From Bog-793 sp035625025 (GTDB lineage Bacteria; Actinomycetota; Acidimicrobiia; Acidimicrobiales; Bog-793), in contig DASPQJ010000030.1 in NCBI GenBank assembly GCA_035625025.1, positions 15,098 through 79,097 of the forward strand: a stretch of 64,000 nt of DNA, given 5' to 3'. The stretch's first letter is position 1. Every line of letters starts with the position of its first letter. The notes beneath the pieces are model-generated. The model did not search any database. It worked only from the letters and a program-made list of their open reading frames with translations, and had not been told where the DNA came from. Position numbers and translations under genes: made by a program. Positions 7,979 through 15,498 of this stretch are shown piece after piece.

Positions 7979-9106
7979 GTGCCCCCCGAGAAAGCGCAGT
8001 GGGCCGAGCTCTTCACCGAGGTCGTCACCTCCGGGCTGTGCACGGGTTGCGCCTCCTGCGTCGTGGCCTGCCCCTATGACGTCCTCGGCTACGACGCCTC
8101 CGAGGGGCGCTACCGGCCGTTCCACGTCGCCGACTTCGGCGGCCCGGAGAACTGCACGCACGGCGAGCGGGGCTGCACGCTGTGCACCCGAGCCTGTCCG
8201 CGTTTTCGCGCCTGGGAGCCGGAGATCGATTCTTTCCTGTTCGGGCGGACCCGCGCGGCCGACGAGGTCTTCGGGATCGCCGCCGAGACGCTGCTCACGC
8301 GGACGACGGACCCGGAGATCAGCGCAGCAGGCCAGGACGGAGGTTTCGTCTCGGCCGTCGTGATCTGGGCGCTCGAGCACGACATCGTCGACGCCGCGCT
8401 CGTCTCCTATCGCGAGGGCGACGGCAGCTCCTGGCGGGCAGTTCCCGGGGTCGCGCGGAACCGCGTCGACGTGTTGCGGGCCGCGGGCTCGCGCTACACG
8501 TACTCGGCGAACCCGCTCGCCTACCCCGACGCGATCGCCCAGGGCGCTGAGCGGGTCGCGCTCGTCGGCATGAGCTGCCAGGCCTCCGCCCCGCCGGTGT
8601 TGGGGGCGCGCAAGGCCGGCAAGGTCGCCCGCCGCTTCGCGCTCACAGTCGGGCTGCTCTGTTCGAAGACCTTCGATGACGCGATCTTCCCCGAGCTGTT
8701 CGAGGCGCGTTACGGGTTGCGCCGAGAGGACATCGTGAAGATGAACATCAAGGGCGTGTTCCAGGTCTGGACCCGGGACGGCGCCTGCCATGAGATCCCC
8801 CTCAAGGAGGCGCACGCCTGGACGCGAGAGGGTTGCGAGCGGTGTCCGGACTTTGCGGCACAACACGCCGACATCTCCGCCGGCGGGATCGGCGTCGACA
8901 ATGACTGGACGCTCACGATCGTGCGGACCGAGCGTGGTGCCGAGATCGTCGACGCGATGCGCGTCGCCGGTGCGATCGAGGTTCGTCCGGCCGCCGATGA
9001 CGCGACCGTCCTGCGGCTCCTCGCCCGACTCTCCCGGGTGAGCAGGAGACGTTGGCCCGACGCCGCCGACGCCGCGCCCCGGCACGTCCCCGTCGCCTCC
9101 GGCTGA
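7979..9106 (+). CDS. Coenzyme F420 hydrogenase/dehydrogenase beta subunit (FrhB-like) iron-sulfur flavoprotein
   Basis: A 375-residue protein. The N-terminus has a [4Fe-4S] motif CTGCASCVVACP (from residue 21) and a second one around CTHGERGCTLCTRACP (about residues 60-75), followed by the FrhB N- and C-terminal domains, for example the segments DGGFVSAVVIWALEH and GLLCSKTF. Proteins of this family couple F420H2 or ferredoxin to a flavin and include F420-reducing hydrogenase beta subunits, F420-dependent sulfite or glutamate enzymes and plant 7-hydroxymethyl-chlorophyll reductase. Nothing here identifies the substrate. It sits 9 bp behind bcp, so a role in redox defence is possible. The start is the GTG at 7979. 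Confidence 0.82.
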   Translation: MPPEKAQWAELFTEVVTSGLCTGCASCVVACPYDVLGYDASEGRYRPFHVADFGGPENCTHGERGCTLCTRACPRFRAWEPEIDSFLFGRTRAADEVFGIAAETLLTRTTDPEISAAGQDGGFVSAVVIWALEHDIVDAALVSYREGDGSSWRAVPGVARNRVDVLRAAGSRYTYSANPLAYPDAIAQGAERVALVGMSCQASAPPVLGARKAGKVARRFALTVGLLCSKTFDDAIFPELFEARYGLRREDIVKMNIKGVFQVWTRDGACHEIPLKEAHAWTREGCERCPDFAAQHADISAGGIGVDNDWTLTIVRTERGAEIVDAMRVAGAIEVRPAADDATVLRLLARLSRVSRRRWPDAADAAPRHVPVASG

Positions 9107-9344
9107 GGACGACCCCGGCGGTGCCTCGATGGGAGCGCGTCCGGGCCTTCTACCCCGGTCACTCGCCGTTGGGCGATCACGTCGGTTGCGTTCCGACCCC
9201 CCGGCGAGGGAGCAGGACCTCGCGCGCCCTCGGGGCCCGCGCCGAGAGTCGAGATCGCGGACTCGACGGGGCCGTCGTGGCGGAGAAACCGAGACCCATA
9301 GCCACCAGCAGTGCGGTGCAGAGACATACCCGACCGACGGTCTC

Positions 9345-9869
9345 TCACCTCTCGCTCCCCTGGCGCAGATGGGCGTCGACGGTTTCGGCCGAGGAGCGAT
9401 AGCAGATCGCGCCACCCGGCTCCAGATCGGGGACGTGCCAGTGGCTGAGGTCGCAGATTCGGGCACGCCTCGAACAGACGTCCTCGTCCGAGAGCGTGCC
9501 GGCAAGCTGGGCGACCTTGCAGGGGAAACCGGTCGGCGAGGTCGCGGCTCGGGGCGCACCTGGTCGTTCCGCGCCCAACGTGGCGAGGAGTTGACTGCGG
9601 CGCGGCTCGGCGGGATTCGAGTCCCGCCTCCAGGCGAACAGCGATCTGACCTGGACGCCGTCCGTCCCGGCGGCACACGCCGCGGAAGCCCGCTCGGGTC
9701 GCGAGGAGCCGCCGGCGAGCCGGAACGGCAACCCGAGCGCCCCGGACTCCGCCGCATCGGTTGCGTCCCGCGGGCCGCAGACGGACTCTCCACTGGCGGC
9801 CAGCCGTCGTGGCCCCCGAGGCGGCGCGTCGCGTTCTCCAGCGATCCCCCTGGACCACGACCTGGGCAT
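9345..9869 (-). CDS. Hypothetical Cys-containing protein downstream of the radical SAM gene
   Basis: I do not recognise this frame. Its second half (about residues 70-174) has the G/C-rich third positions of real genes here and contains several cysteines (FPCKVAQLAG, EDVCSRRARIC, GGAICYRS). The first 40 residues have poor codon use, so the true start may lie inside and is unknown. The C-terminal pattern C-x15-C-x6-C-x17-CY is faintly like the tail of oligopeptide ABC ATPases, but no ATPase domain precedes it. The TGA stop is followed in the same frame by a hydrophobic stretch (VCLCTALLVAMGLGFSATTA). It lies 80 bp downstream of the radical SAM/SPASM gene on the same strand. It may be a remnant rather than a working gene. 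Confidence 0.35.
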   Translation of the reverse strand: MPRSWSRGIAGERDAPPRGPRRLAASGESVCGPRDATDAAESGALGLPFRLAGGSSRPERASAACAAGTDGVQVRSLFAWRRDSNPAEPRRSQLLATLGAERPGAPRAATSPTGFPCKVAQLAGTLSDEDVCSRRARICDLSHWHVPDLEPGGAICYRSSAETVDAHLRQGSER

Positions 9870-9949
9870 CGGCCTTTCGGGCTGGTGCCTCGCCGGCGCC
9901 CGGGATGGTCCTCGGGAGCGTCATCGGTGTGACCTGTTCGAGGCCACGA

Positions 9950-11182
9950 TCAGCCGACCGCCGCGGGCGTCCCGGCCGGCTGGTACGGGCATCCGGGGTC
10001 CTCGGCGAGCGGGTCGCCGCTCGCCGCGAAGGCGCGGGCGCGTGACCCGCCACACGGCACGCGGTACTCGCAGCGCCCGCAGCGCCCGTGCAGCTGATCC
10101 GGGTCCCGCAGTGATCGGAACAACTCCGAGTCGGAGTAGATCTCTGGCAGCGGTCGTTCCCGCACGTTGCCGGCTACGAGCGGGAGGAACCCGCTCGGCT
10201 GGACCTTTCCGCGAGCCGAGATGAAAACGACGCCACGCCCGTCACCGACGACGAGCGGCGCGCGACGGCGGCCTCCTCCCGGACCGGCGGGGCGGTGCGC
10301 CGACTCGGAACCCGGCAAGACGAGCCCGAGAGTCCCGAGGCGATCGTGGAGCTCGGCGTACAGGGACCCTTGGGAGACCGGTTGGCGCGGCGCGTCGGTG
10401 CCGTGTCTGAGGACGATCCTGCGGTACTGGGGCGCCTCGGTAGTTTTCAGGGGGATAACCGTCGCGGCCTCGTAGAGGAACTCGAGGGCGTCTTCCATGC
10501 CCTCCGCCGAGAGCGTCTGGAGCGCGCTTCCCCGCCCCATCGGCACGAGGAAGAAGACGCTCCAGAGGCTGACGCCGAGCCGGCGCGCGAGGCTGAGGAT
10601 CTCGGGCAGCTCGTGAACCGTCGCGGCGGTGACGGTCGTGTTGAGCTGCAAGCGCAACCCGGCCTGTCGGGCCGCGACGCAGGCGGCGACTGTCCAGTTG
10701 AACGAGCCTTGCGTCAGCCGGAAACGGTCGTGGGTCTCGGCGCTCGCCCCGTCGATCGAGAGCGACACTGTCGCGACACCAGCTTGGCGGAGCTCCCGGA
10801 AGAGGGCGCGTGCCGCGCGCGGCGTACCGGCCGGGGCGACGGACACCGCGAGCTGAGAACCCACGCCGTGCCGGACGAGCTCCAGCAGGTCGGGGCGCAT
10901 CAGCGGGTCGCCACCGGTGAATACGACAATGGGCCGCGGCGACCCGAGGGCGCCAAGATCATCGAGCACCGCGGCGACCTCGTCGGTCGTCAGCTCGTCG
11001 GGGTCGCGTTCTCGCTTCGCCTCGGCGCGGCAGTGGCGGCAGGCGAGTTCACACGCCCGCGTCAGCTCGAACAGCACGAGGAAAGGTCGGCGGCTCAAGT
11101 CATAGCGCAGGTGTCTCAGACCGGAGCGCGCCCCAGCGCCGTCTCCCGCGCGCTCCTGCGGGCTGTCGGTCGTCTCGCCCAT
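9950..11182 (-). CDS. Radical SAM/SPASM domain protein
   Basis: A 410-residue radical SAM enzyme. The SAM-cluster motif is CELACRHC (about residue 45), with the GGDP motif in VVFTGGDPLMRPDL. The C-terminal SPASM-like region has clustered cysteines (CGRCEYRVPCGGSRARA and DPGCPYQPAG), which would bind auxiliary [4Fe-4S] clusters. The SPASM type, and the PFLVLFELTRACELACRHC opening, resemble the family that includes heme-synthesis (AhbD-like) and peptide-maturase enzymes; the exact role cannot be read. The ATG at 11182 is chosen because AGGAGGGAG lies about 12 nt upstream. The odd downstream frame ending at 9345 may belong to the same transcript. Confidence 0.8.
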   Translation of the reverse strand: MGETTDSPQERAGDGAGARSGLRHLRYDLSRRPFLVLFELTRACELACRHCRAEAKRERDPDELTTDEVAAVLDDLGALGSPRPIVVFTGGDPLMRPDLLELVRHGVGSQLAVSVAPAGTPRAARALFRELRQAGVATVSLSIDGASAETHDRFRLTQGSFNWTVAACVAARQAGLRLQLNTTVTAATVHELPEILSLARRLGVSLWSVFFLVPMGRGSALQTLSAEGMEDALEFLYEAATVIPLKTTEAPQYRRIVLRHGTDAPRQPVSQGSLYAELHDRLGTLGLVLPGSESAHRPAGPGGGRRRAPLVVGDGRGVVFISARGKVQPSGFLPLVAGNVRERPLPEIYSDSELFRSLRDPDQLHGRCGRCEYRVPCGGSRARAFAASGDPLAEDPGCPYQPAGTPAAVG

Positions 11183-11343
11183 CGCGGGCCGCTCCCTCCT
11201 GCGTTGGCTCGGCGTGTCGCGACGGTCACCGAATCTCGCCGCGTCCACTATAGGGAGAATCACCTGGATGATCGAAAGGCGTGTCGTCGCTCGATCTGGC
11301 TTCGCGGCTCCTGTGGGCGGGGCGCTTCAGAGGGACGCCGGGC

Positions 11344-11349
11344 TAGCTT
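11344..11349 (+). promoter_or_regulatory. Predicted -10 box (TAGCTT) for the histidine phosphatase operon
   Basis: TAGCTT ends 7 nt before the GTG at 11357 and fits TANNNT at the leaderless spacing. No ribosome binding site precedes that GTG, which agrees with a leaderless message. Confidence 0.45.
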
Positions 11350-11356
11350 GGCTGCG

Positions 11357-12040
11357 GTGGTAAAGAGTGCCGAAAGGGACAAGACGACGTATCTGTTGTT
11401 CGTCCGGCACGGGGCGACGGCGTCCACGGGAAAGGTCTTGCCCGGCCGCGCCCCGGGTCTGCACCTGACGCCGGGTGGGCTCGCCGAGGCGGGCGAGGTT
11501 GGCGGGCGGCTCGGCGCGCTCGGTCGAGTTCGGGCGCTGTACTCCTCGCCGATGGAGCGGGCCGTCGAGACCGCCGAAAAAATCGCGCAGAGCCTCGGCC
11601 TTCCGGTCGAGATCGAGTCCGGATTGATCGAGTGCGACTTTGGCGACTGGACCGGGATGGCGCTGCGCGCCGCGAGCAACAAGAGAGAATGGCAGCTCCT
11701 GCTGCAGTGTCCAACGGGATTTCGGTTCCCGGCAGGCGAGTCCTTCCCGGAGCTGCAAGCGCGAGTTCTCGCGGCGGTCGAGCGGCTGACCACCCGCCAC
11801 CGGGGCGAGGTCGTCGTCGCAGTCAGCCATGCGGATCCGATCAAGGTCGCGCTCGCCAGCGCGCTCGGCGCACCGCTCGACCTTTACCAACGGATGGTCG
11901 TGCATCCGTGTTCGACGAGCGTCGTCGCCTACGGCGCCGGGCCGCCCCGCGTCCTCGCCGTGAACACCTTCTCCGACCCGGCGCGTGTCGGTGTGCCGAC
12001 GTCCGAGGACAAGCGGAACAGACTCTGCCGGGAGCACTGA
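11357..12040 (+). CDS. Histidine phosphatase family protein (MSMEG_4193-like)
   Basis: A 227-residue member of the phosphoglycerate mutase/histidine phosphatase superfamily. The catalytic RHG motif is in LLFVRHGAT near residue 17, the second basic site is SSPMERAVETAE, and the second catalytic His is in VVVAVSHADPIK. Together with the next two genes it forms the trio found across Actinobacteria as MSMEG_4193-type phosphatase, DUF3090 protein and SCO1664-type protein, often beside mshC. The actual substrate is not established. The start is the GTG at 11357, directly after a TAGCTT -10 box. Confidence 0.87.
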   Translation: MVKSAERDKTTYLLFVRHGATASTGKVLPGRAPGLHLTPGGLAEAGEVGGRLGALGRVRALYSSPMERAVETAEKIAQSLGLPVEIESGLIECDFGDWTGMALRAASNKREWQLLLQCPTGFRFPAGESFPELQARVLAAVERLTTRHRGEVVVAVSHADPIKVALASALGAPLDLYQRMVVHPCSTSVVAYGAGPPRVLAVNTFSDPARVGVPTSEDKRNRLCREH

Positions 12041-12110
12041 AGGTGGTCGGGGTTCAACCGGGAGGGCGAGGCGCCGTCAGTGGGGCGCGAATAGCCAAGG
12101 CGAGGCCGGC

Positions 12111-12611
12111 ATGAGCGGATACTTCGAGCTCCGAGAGCCGACGCGCATCACCGTCGGCGCCATCGGGCCGGTCGGCGGGCGGGTCTTCGTTCTCCAGGCC
12201 CGTGAAGGGGCCCGGCTCGTCACCGTGAAACTGGAGAAACAGCACGTCGAGGCCATCTCCCGCCATCTCGGGCAGCTGCTCCAGGACCTTCCGCGACCCG
12301 GTGACGTCGCCGAGGCCGACCTCGAACTGGAACCGTTCCAAGAACCCGACTTCGTCGTCGGGACGCTCGCCCTGGCGTACGACGCGAGCGCGGATCGCAT
12401 CGTGATCTTCACCGAGGAGGCGGTCGCCGCGGACGTCGAAGGCGATTCAGCCCGCTTCTCCTGCACCCGTGGGCAAGCCGCGGCGCTGGCGACGCGAGGC
12501 GTCCGTCTCGTCGAGGCCGGGCGTCCGGCCTGCCCTTTGTGCGGGTATCCGCTCGACCCGAGGGGGCACGTATGCCCGCGGACGAACGGCCATCACGCTC
12601 CGCTGACCTGA
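12111..12611 (+). CDS. DUF3090 family protein
   Basis: A 166-residue cytoplasmic protein of the actinobacterial DUF3090 family, function unknown. It begins at the ATG at 12111 (MSGYFELREP) and ends in a cysteine pattern CPLCGYPLDP...C that looks like a small zinc ribbon, as in family members. It follows the histidine phosphatase gene by 70 bp and its last 40 nt overlap the start of the kinase-like gene. This gene order is conserved in the phylum, so the three products probably work together. Confidence 0.85.
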   Translation: MSGYFELREPTRITVGAIGPVGGRVFVLQAREGARLVTVKLEKQHVEAISRHLGQLLQDLPRPGDVAEADLELEPFQEPDFVVGTLALAYDASADRIVIFTEEAVAADVEGDSARFSCTRGQAAALATRGVRLVEAGRPACPLCGYPLDPRGHVCPRTNGHHAPLT

Positions 12612-13309
12612 CGGCGCAGGAGTGGGTCGCGCTCCTGACCCGCGGGTCGGTCAAGGTCGTCGGTCGCCTGCCCTGGAGCTCGAACGCCACGTTCCTCGTC
12701 ACGGTGACCGACGGGGACCGGACGGTCCGGGCTGTCTACAAGCCCGGCGCCGGGGAACGCGGGTTGTGGGACTTTCCCGACGGGCTGTTCCGGCGCGAGG
12801 TCGCGGCGTACGAGCTCGACCGGGCTCTCGGCCTCGAGATCGTCCCGACGACGGTGCTGCGCGCCGAAGCGCCCTTGGGCGAGGGATCGCTGCAGCGCTT
12901 CATCGAAGCGGACTTCACCGAGCACTACTTCAGCCTGCGCGAGGTCGCAGAGCACGGCGAGGCGCTCCGGGTGATCGCGGGATTCGACCTGCTTGCCAAC
13001 AACGCCGACCGCAAAGGCGGGCATCTGCTCGTCGATCGCTCCGGCCATCTGTGGGCGATCGACAACGGACTTTCGTTCCACGCCGACACCAAGCTCCGCA
13101 CGGTGATGTGGGACTTCGCCGGCGAGGAGCTCCCTGCCTCCATCGTCGCCGGGGCGCGGCTGTTCACCGCCGCGATCCCCGACGAACTCGTGGCGCTGCT
13201 CTCCGCTGAGGAGGTCGACGCGCTGGCGGCGCGCGCCGAAGCGATCATCGACGATCCGCGCTTTCCCGGTCCGACGGCGAAGACGCGGCTTCCTTGGCCG
13301 CTCGTGTGA
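12572..13309 (+). CDS. SCO1664-family protein (PI3K/PI4K-like kinase fold)
   Basis: A 245-residue protein of the SCO1664 family, distantly related to phosphatidylinositol 3/4-kinase-like folds. The N-terminal lobe has VRAVYKPGAGERG (likely nucleotide-binding Lys), and the catalytic-like loop DLLANNADRKGGHLL is followed by WAIDNGLSFH, with Asp and Asn in the places expected for metal and ATP contacts. The ATG at 12572 is preceded by GAGGGGGCACGT and lies inside the end of the DUF3090 gene, so the two are translationally coupled. Biological role and substrate are unknown. No mshC follows here, unlike in many relatives. Confidence 0.83.
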   Translation: MPADERPSRSADLTAQEWVALLTRGSVKVVGRLPWSSNATFLVTVTDGDRTVRAVYKPGAGERGLWDFPDGLFRREVAAYELDRALGLEIVPTTVLRAEAPLGEGSLQRFIEADFTEHYFSLREVAEHGEALRVIAGFDLLANNADRKGGHLLVDRSGHLWAIDNGLSFHADTKLRTVMWDFAGEELPASIVAGARLFTAAIPDELVALLSAEEVDALAARAEAIIDDPRFPGPTAKTRLPWPLV

Positions 13310-13358
13310 GAGCCGTGCCGGTACGCACGGCGGTAGGGGCGGAGGCCACTCTCGTGCG

Positions 13359-13784
13359 GTGACGAAGTTCGACGCGCCCGGGACCGCGGCCAACACCGGC
13401 CGGGGCCGGAGGGGCTCACCTTTTCTCGCCAAGGCACGGCTGTGTCGGCGGGACGCCGAGCGGATGTGCGCCGTCATCACGGTCATCGCCGAGCGTGCTT
13501 CGCCGAGCCTCGGCGCCGAGGCGCGCCGCGGCCTGGGTCGGCTCGACCGCTTGGCGGGGCGGACGCTCGGCCGGAGGCGCGGGGCGCGCGTCGCAATGAC
13601 GGTGGTCGAGACCGACGAGGGCCTCGACCTCGCGGCGGGGCTGTTGGAATGTGCGGACGCCCTCGCCGGTCAGGGGCGGCCCGTCGAGGCCTTCGCGCTC
13701 GAGGGGATCGAGGGCCGTCTTCTCGAGGCGCTGCTCGACGCGGGCCGTGTCGCCGGCGGTGTTCCCGACGATGTCAGCCGGTAA
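13359..13784 (+). CDS. Small hypothetical protein
   Basis: A 141-residue frame with strongly G/C-rich third codon positions, so I take it as coding, but I recognise no family. It is rich in Ala, Arg, Glu and Leu, predicted helical, with no membrane segment or conserved motif visible. The start is uncertain: the GTG at 13359 or the ATG at 13464, which would give a 106-residue protein. It sits between the SCO1664-type gene and msrB. Its TAA stop is the first part of the msrB -10 box. Confidence 0.5.
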   Translation: MTKFDAPGTAANTGRGRRGSPFLAKARLCRRDAERMCAVITVIAERASPSLGAEARRGLGRLDRLAGRTLGRRRGARVAMTVVETDEGLDLAAGLLECADALAGQGRPVEAFALEGIEGRLLEALLDAGRVAGGVPDDVSR

Positions 13785-13787
13785 CCT
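13782..13787 (+). promoter_or_regulatory. Predicted -10 box (TAACCT), leaderless msrB transcript
   Basis: TAACCT lies exactly 6 nt before the msrB ATG and overlaps the TAA stop of the preceding gene. There is no ribosome binding site before msrB, so a leaderless mRNA is likely. Confidence 0.5.
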
Positions 13788-13793
13788 CAACTC

Positions 13794-14207
13794 ATGACCG
13801 ACGCGGCGACGGGCGGGGAGCGGCTCGATCTCGACGAGGAGGAGTGGCTCCGGCGTCTCGGCCCCGAGAGCTACCACGTGCTGCGAGAGAAGGGGACGGA
13901 CCGGCCCTTCTCGGGCGAGTACACGCACCCCGGGCGTAAGGGCGTCTTCCGCTGCGTCGCCTGCGGCAACACGCTTTTCGTCTCCGACGCGCAGTTCGAC
14001 TCGGGCTCGGGATGGCCGAGTTTCACGACCCCGGCGGCCGCGGACGCCGTCGAGACGGCGCCGGATCACAGTTTGGGGATGGACCGCGTCGAAGTGACCT
14101 GCACCCGCTGCGGCGGTCACCTCGGCCACGTCTTCGACGACGGGCCTGCCCCGTCCGGGCTGCGCTACTGCATCAACTCCAGCGCGCTGGATCTCGACGA
14201 GCAATAA
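13794..14207 (+). CDS. msrB: Peptide-methionine (R)-S-oxide reductase MsrB
   Basis: A 137-residue enzyme that reduces the R-epimer of methionine sulfoxide in proteins, using thioredoxin. It has both zinc-binding CxxC pairs (CVAC and CTRC), the SGSGWPSF signature and the catalytic Cys in LRYCINSSALD near the C-terminus. It is full length. It stands directly behind a TAACCT box with no ribosome site. The next gene on the same strand may be co-transcribed up to the strong terminator near 14.8 kb. Confidence 0.95.
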   Translation: MTDAATGGERLDLDEEEWLRRLGPESYHVLREKGTDRPFSGEYTHPGRKGVFRCVACGNTLFVSDAQFDSGSGWPSFTTPAAADAVETAPDHSLGMDRVEVTCTRCGGHLGHVFDDGPAPSGLRYCINSSALDLDEQ

Positions 14208-14354
14208 CAGGGAGAAGCGTGCAATAGCGTGCCGGCTGGGCGCGCTGCCACGCCGGGTGGTCGGATATTCACGCGACTGCAACGCCGTCGCGGTGGGGCC
14301 GTCGCCTGCCGCCGTCATCATTGGTTGGTGGAGTTTCATCGGGGTTCGACGAAA

Positions 14355-14732
14355 GTGCCGAAAGGTGCCCGCGTCGCCTCCGGGACCGACACGAGGGCAC
14401 TGGGTGCCCTCGTCGGTCTCAGCGGCAAAAGGGCATCTCCGGAGCGGTTTGTCGTCATCGAGTCCTGCCACAGCACCTGGCTGTTCGACACGGCGGACCG
14501 GCGCTTCTGTCGGGTCGCGCGCAACGGCGGTTCCGCGGCGGTGGTGACCGACTGGCGACCCTACGACCGACTCGTGGTCGAGGACCGCACCGACGCCTTC
14601 GTCGTCTTTCTCGATGCCTCGGGGACGCGGTTGCTCCGTTCGTGGCGTCACACCGCCGGTTGCGAACACTGCGATCGTGACGTCACCGCGGAGATGTCCC
14701 TCGGGGATCTCCGTCGTGTCACGCGCGCCTGA
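14355..14732 (+). CDS. Hypothetical protein with central FVVIESC motif
   Basis: A 125-residue protein that I cannot assign. From about residue 30 it reads RFVVIESCHSTWLFDT, then alternating hydrophobic strands (AVVTDWRPYDRLVV, AFVVFLD), and ends with a Cys pair (GCEHCD). The mix suggests a small beta-rich protein whose C-terminal CxxC may bind metal. The start is uncertain: I use the GTG at 14355, because codon use upstream (to the GTG at 14229) is less convincing. It is followed by a perfect-stem terminator. Confidence 0.5.
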   Translation: MPKGARVASGTDTRALGALVGLSGKRASPERFVVIESCHSTWLFDTADRRFCRVARNGGSAAVVTDWRPYDRLVVEDRTDAFVVFLDASGTRLLRSWRHTAGCEHCDRDVTAEMSLGDLRRVTRA

Positions 14733-14766
14733 GCGGCACATTCCGCCGAAGTGAGCCGCCGCGCGC

Positions 14767-14812
14767 CTTCCTCGGCGCCCCCCAGAAGGGGGCGCCGAGG
14801 AAGTCTCCTTTT
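14767..14812 (+). terminator. Strong intrinsic terminator
   Basis: A perfect 16-bp stem (arms 14767-14782 and 14788-14803, top CGGCGCCCCC) with a 5-nt loop is followed by TCTCCTTTT. This is the clearest rho-independent terminator in the window. It ends the msrB transcript and isolates bpa. Confidence 0.9.
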
Positions 14813-14860
14813 GAGCCACGACGCCTTGGGCGGGGCCGGGCTCCGTGGGACAATCGCGCC

Positions 14861-15376
14861 ATGGTCGACAACGAAGCCGCGCCGAAAGCTCCTCTGATCG
14901 TCGTCACCTCCGCACCTGATCCAGGGGCGGGAGGCGAACAGACGGGTGGCGCCGCGCCATCCGGACCGTCCGAAGGAGAGTCGGTCGAGCGTCCGGCGAA
15001 GGTGATGCGGATCGGGTCGATGATCAAGCAGCTGCTCGACGAGGTAGAGAAGGCGCCGCTCGACGCGGCGAGCCGCACCCGGATGAAGGAGATATACGAA
15101 CGGTCGGTGCGCGAGCTCTCCGACGGGCTCTCCCCGGAACTCGTCGCCGAACTCGACCGGCTGGCGCTGCCCTTCGACACGGACGAGCCGACCGATTCCG
15201 AGCTGCGGATCGCGCAAGCGCAGCTCGTCGGGTGGCTCGAGGGCCTGTTCCACGGGATCCAGGCGGCGCTGTTCGCGCAGCAGCTCGCGGCGCAGAGCCA
15301 ACTCGAGGAGATGCGCCGGAGGAGCCTCCCGGTCGCGGCCAGCGATGTGCAGGAGCGCCCCGGACCGTATCTGTAG
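14861..15376 (+). CDS. bpa: Bacterial proteasome activator Bpa (DUF2587)
   Basis: A 171-residue homologue of Bpa/PafE (Rv3780), the ATP-independent ring activator of the actinobacterial 20S proteasome. The conserved core begins at about residue 45 with VMRIGSMIKQLLDEVEKAPL and continues through ELRIAQAQLVGWLEGLFHGI and ALFAQQLAAQ, the helices of the four-helix bundle. The last residues are GPYL, matching the C-terminal GQYL-type tail that docks on the proteasome. The first 45 residues are low complexity. It implies that this organism has a 20S proteasome, encoded elsewhere. GACAAT lies 6 nt before the ATG as a possible -10 box. Confidence 0.92.
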   Translation: MVDNEAAPKAPLIVVTSAPDPGAGGEQTGGAAPSGPSEGESVERPAKVMRIGSMIKQLLDEVEKAPLDAASRTRMKEIYERSVRELSDGLSPELVAELDRLALPFDTDEPTDSELRIAQAQLVGWLEGLFHGIQAALFAQQLAAQSQLEEMRRRSLPVAASDVQERPGPYL

Positions 15377-15447
15377 GGAGAACGGCCACGAGACGGGTCC
15401 CGGCCGGCGCGCTATTGTCCGCGGAGACCGAATGACATCCCTGTAGT

Positions 15448-15468
15448 TCATCCACAGACGGTGGATGA
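15448..15468. promoter_or_regulatory. Inverted repeat with DnaA-box-like arms upstream of dnaE
   Basis: TCATCCAC (15448-15455) and GTGGATGA (15461-15468) form a perfect 8-bp inverted repeat with a 5-nt spacer. The left arm extended by one base, TCATCCACA, differs from the DnaA box TTATCCACA at one position. The repeat ends 30 bp before the dnaE start codon. A second, shorter repeat, CAGGT/ACCTG, follows. Binding by DnaA is an inference. Confidence 0.45.
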
Positions 15469-15498
15469 CAGGTGTGGACGACCTGTGGAGGCTCACCG

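Noticed and set aside
9605..9640. Sequence resembling a tRNA T arm (GCGGGATTCGAGTCCCGC) followed by CTCCA
   Set aside because: The stem leaves an 8-nt loop, and I found no matching acceptor, D or anticodon arms upstream. It lies within an open frame on the other strand.
7790..9793. 667-residue minus-strand open frame
   Set aside because: It is antisense to bcp and the FrhB-like gene and reads as Arg/Gly-rich, low-complexity sequence, the usual shadow in GC-rich DNA.
13416..14819. 467-residue minus-strand open frame opposite msrB
   Set aside because: It is antisense to msrB and its neighbours; its residues have shadow composition and no motif.
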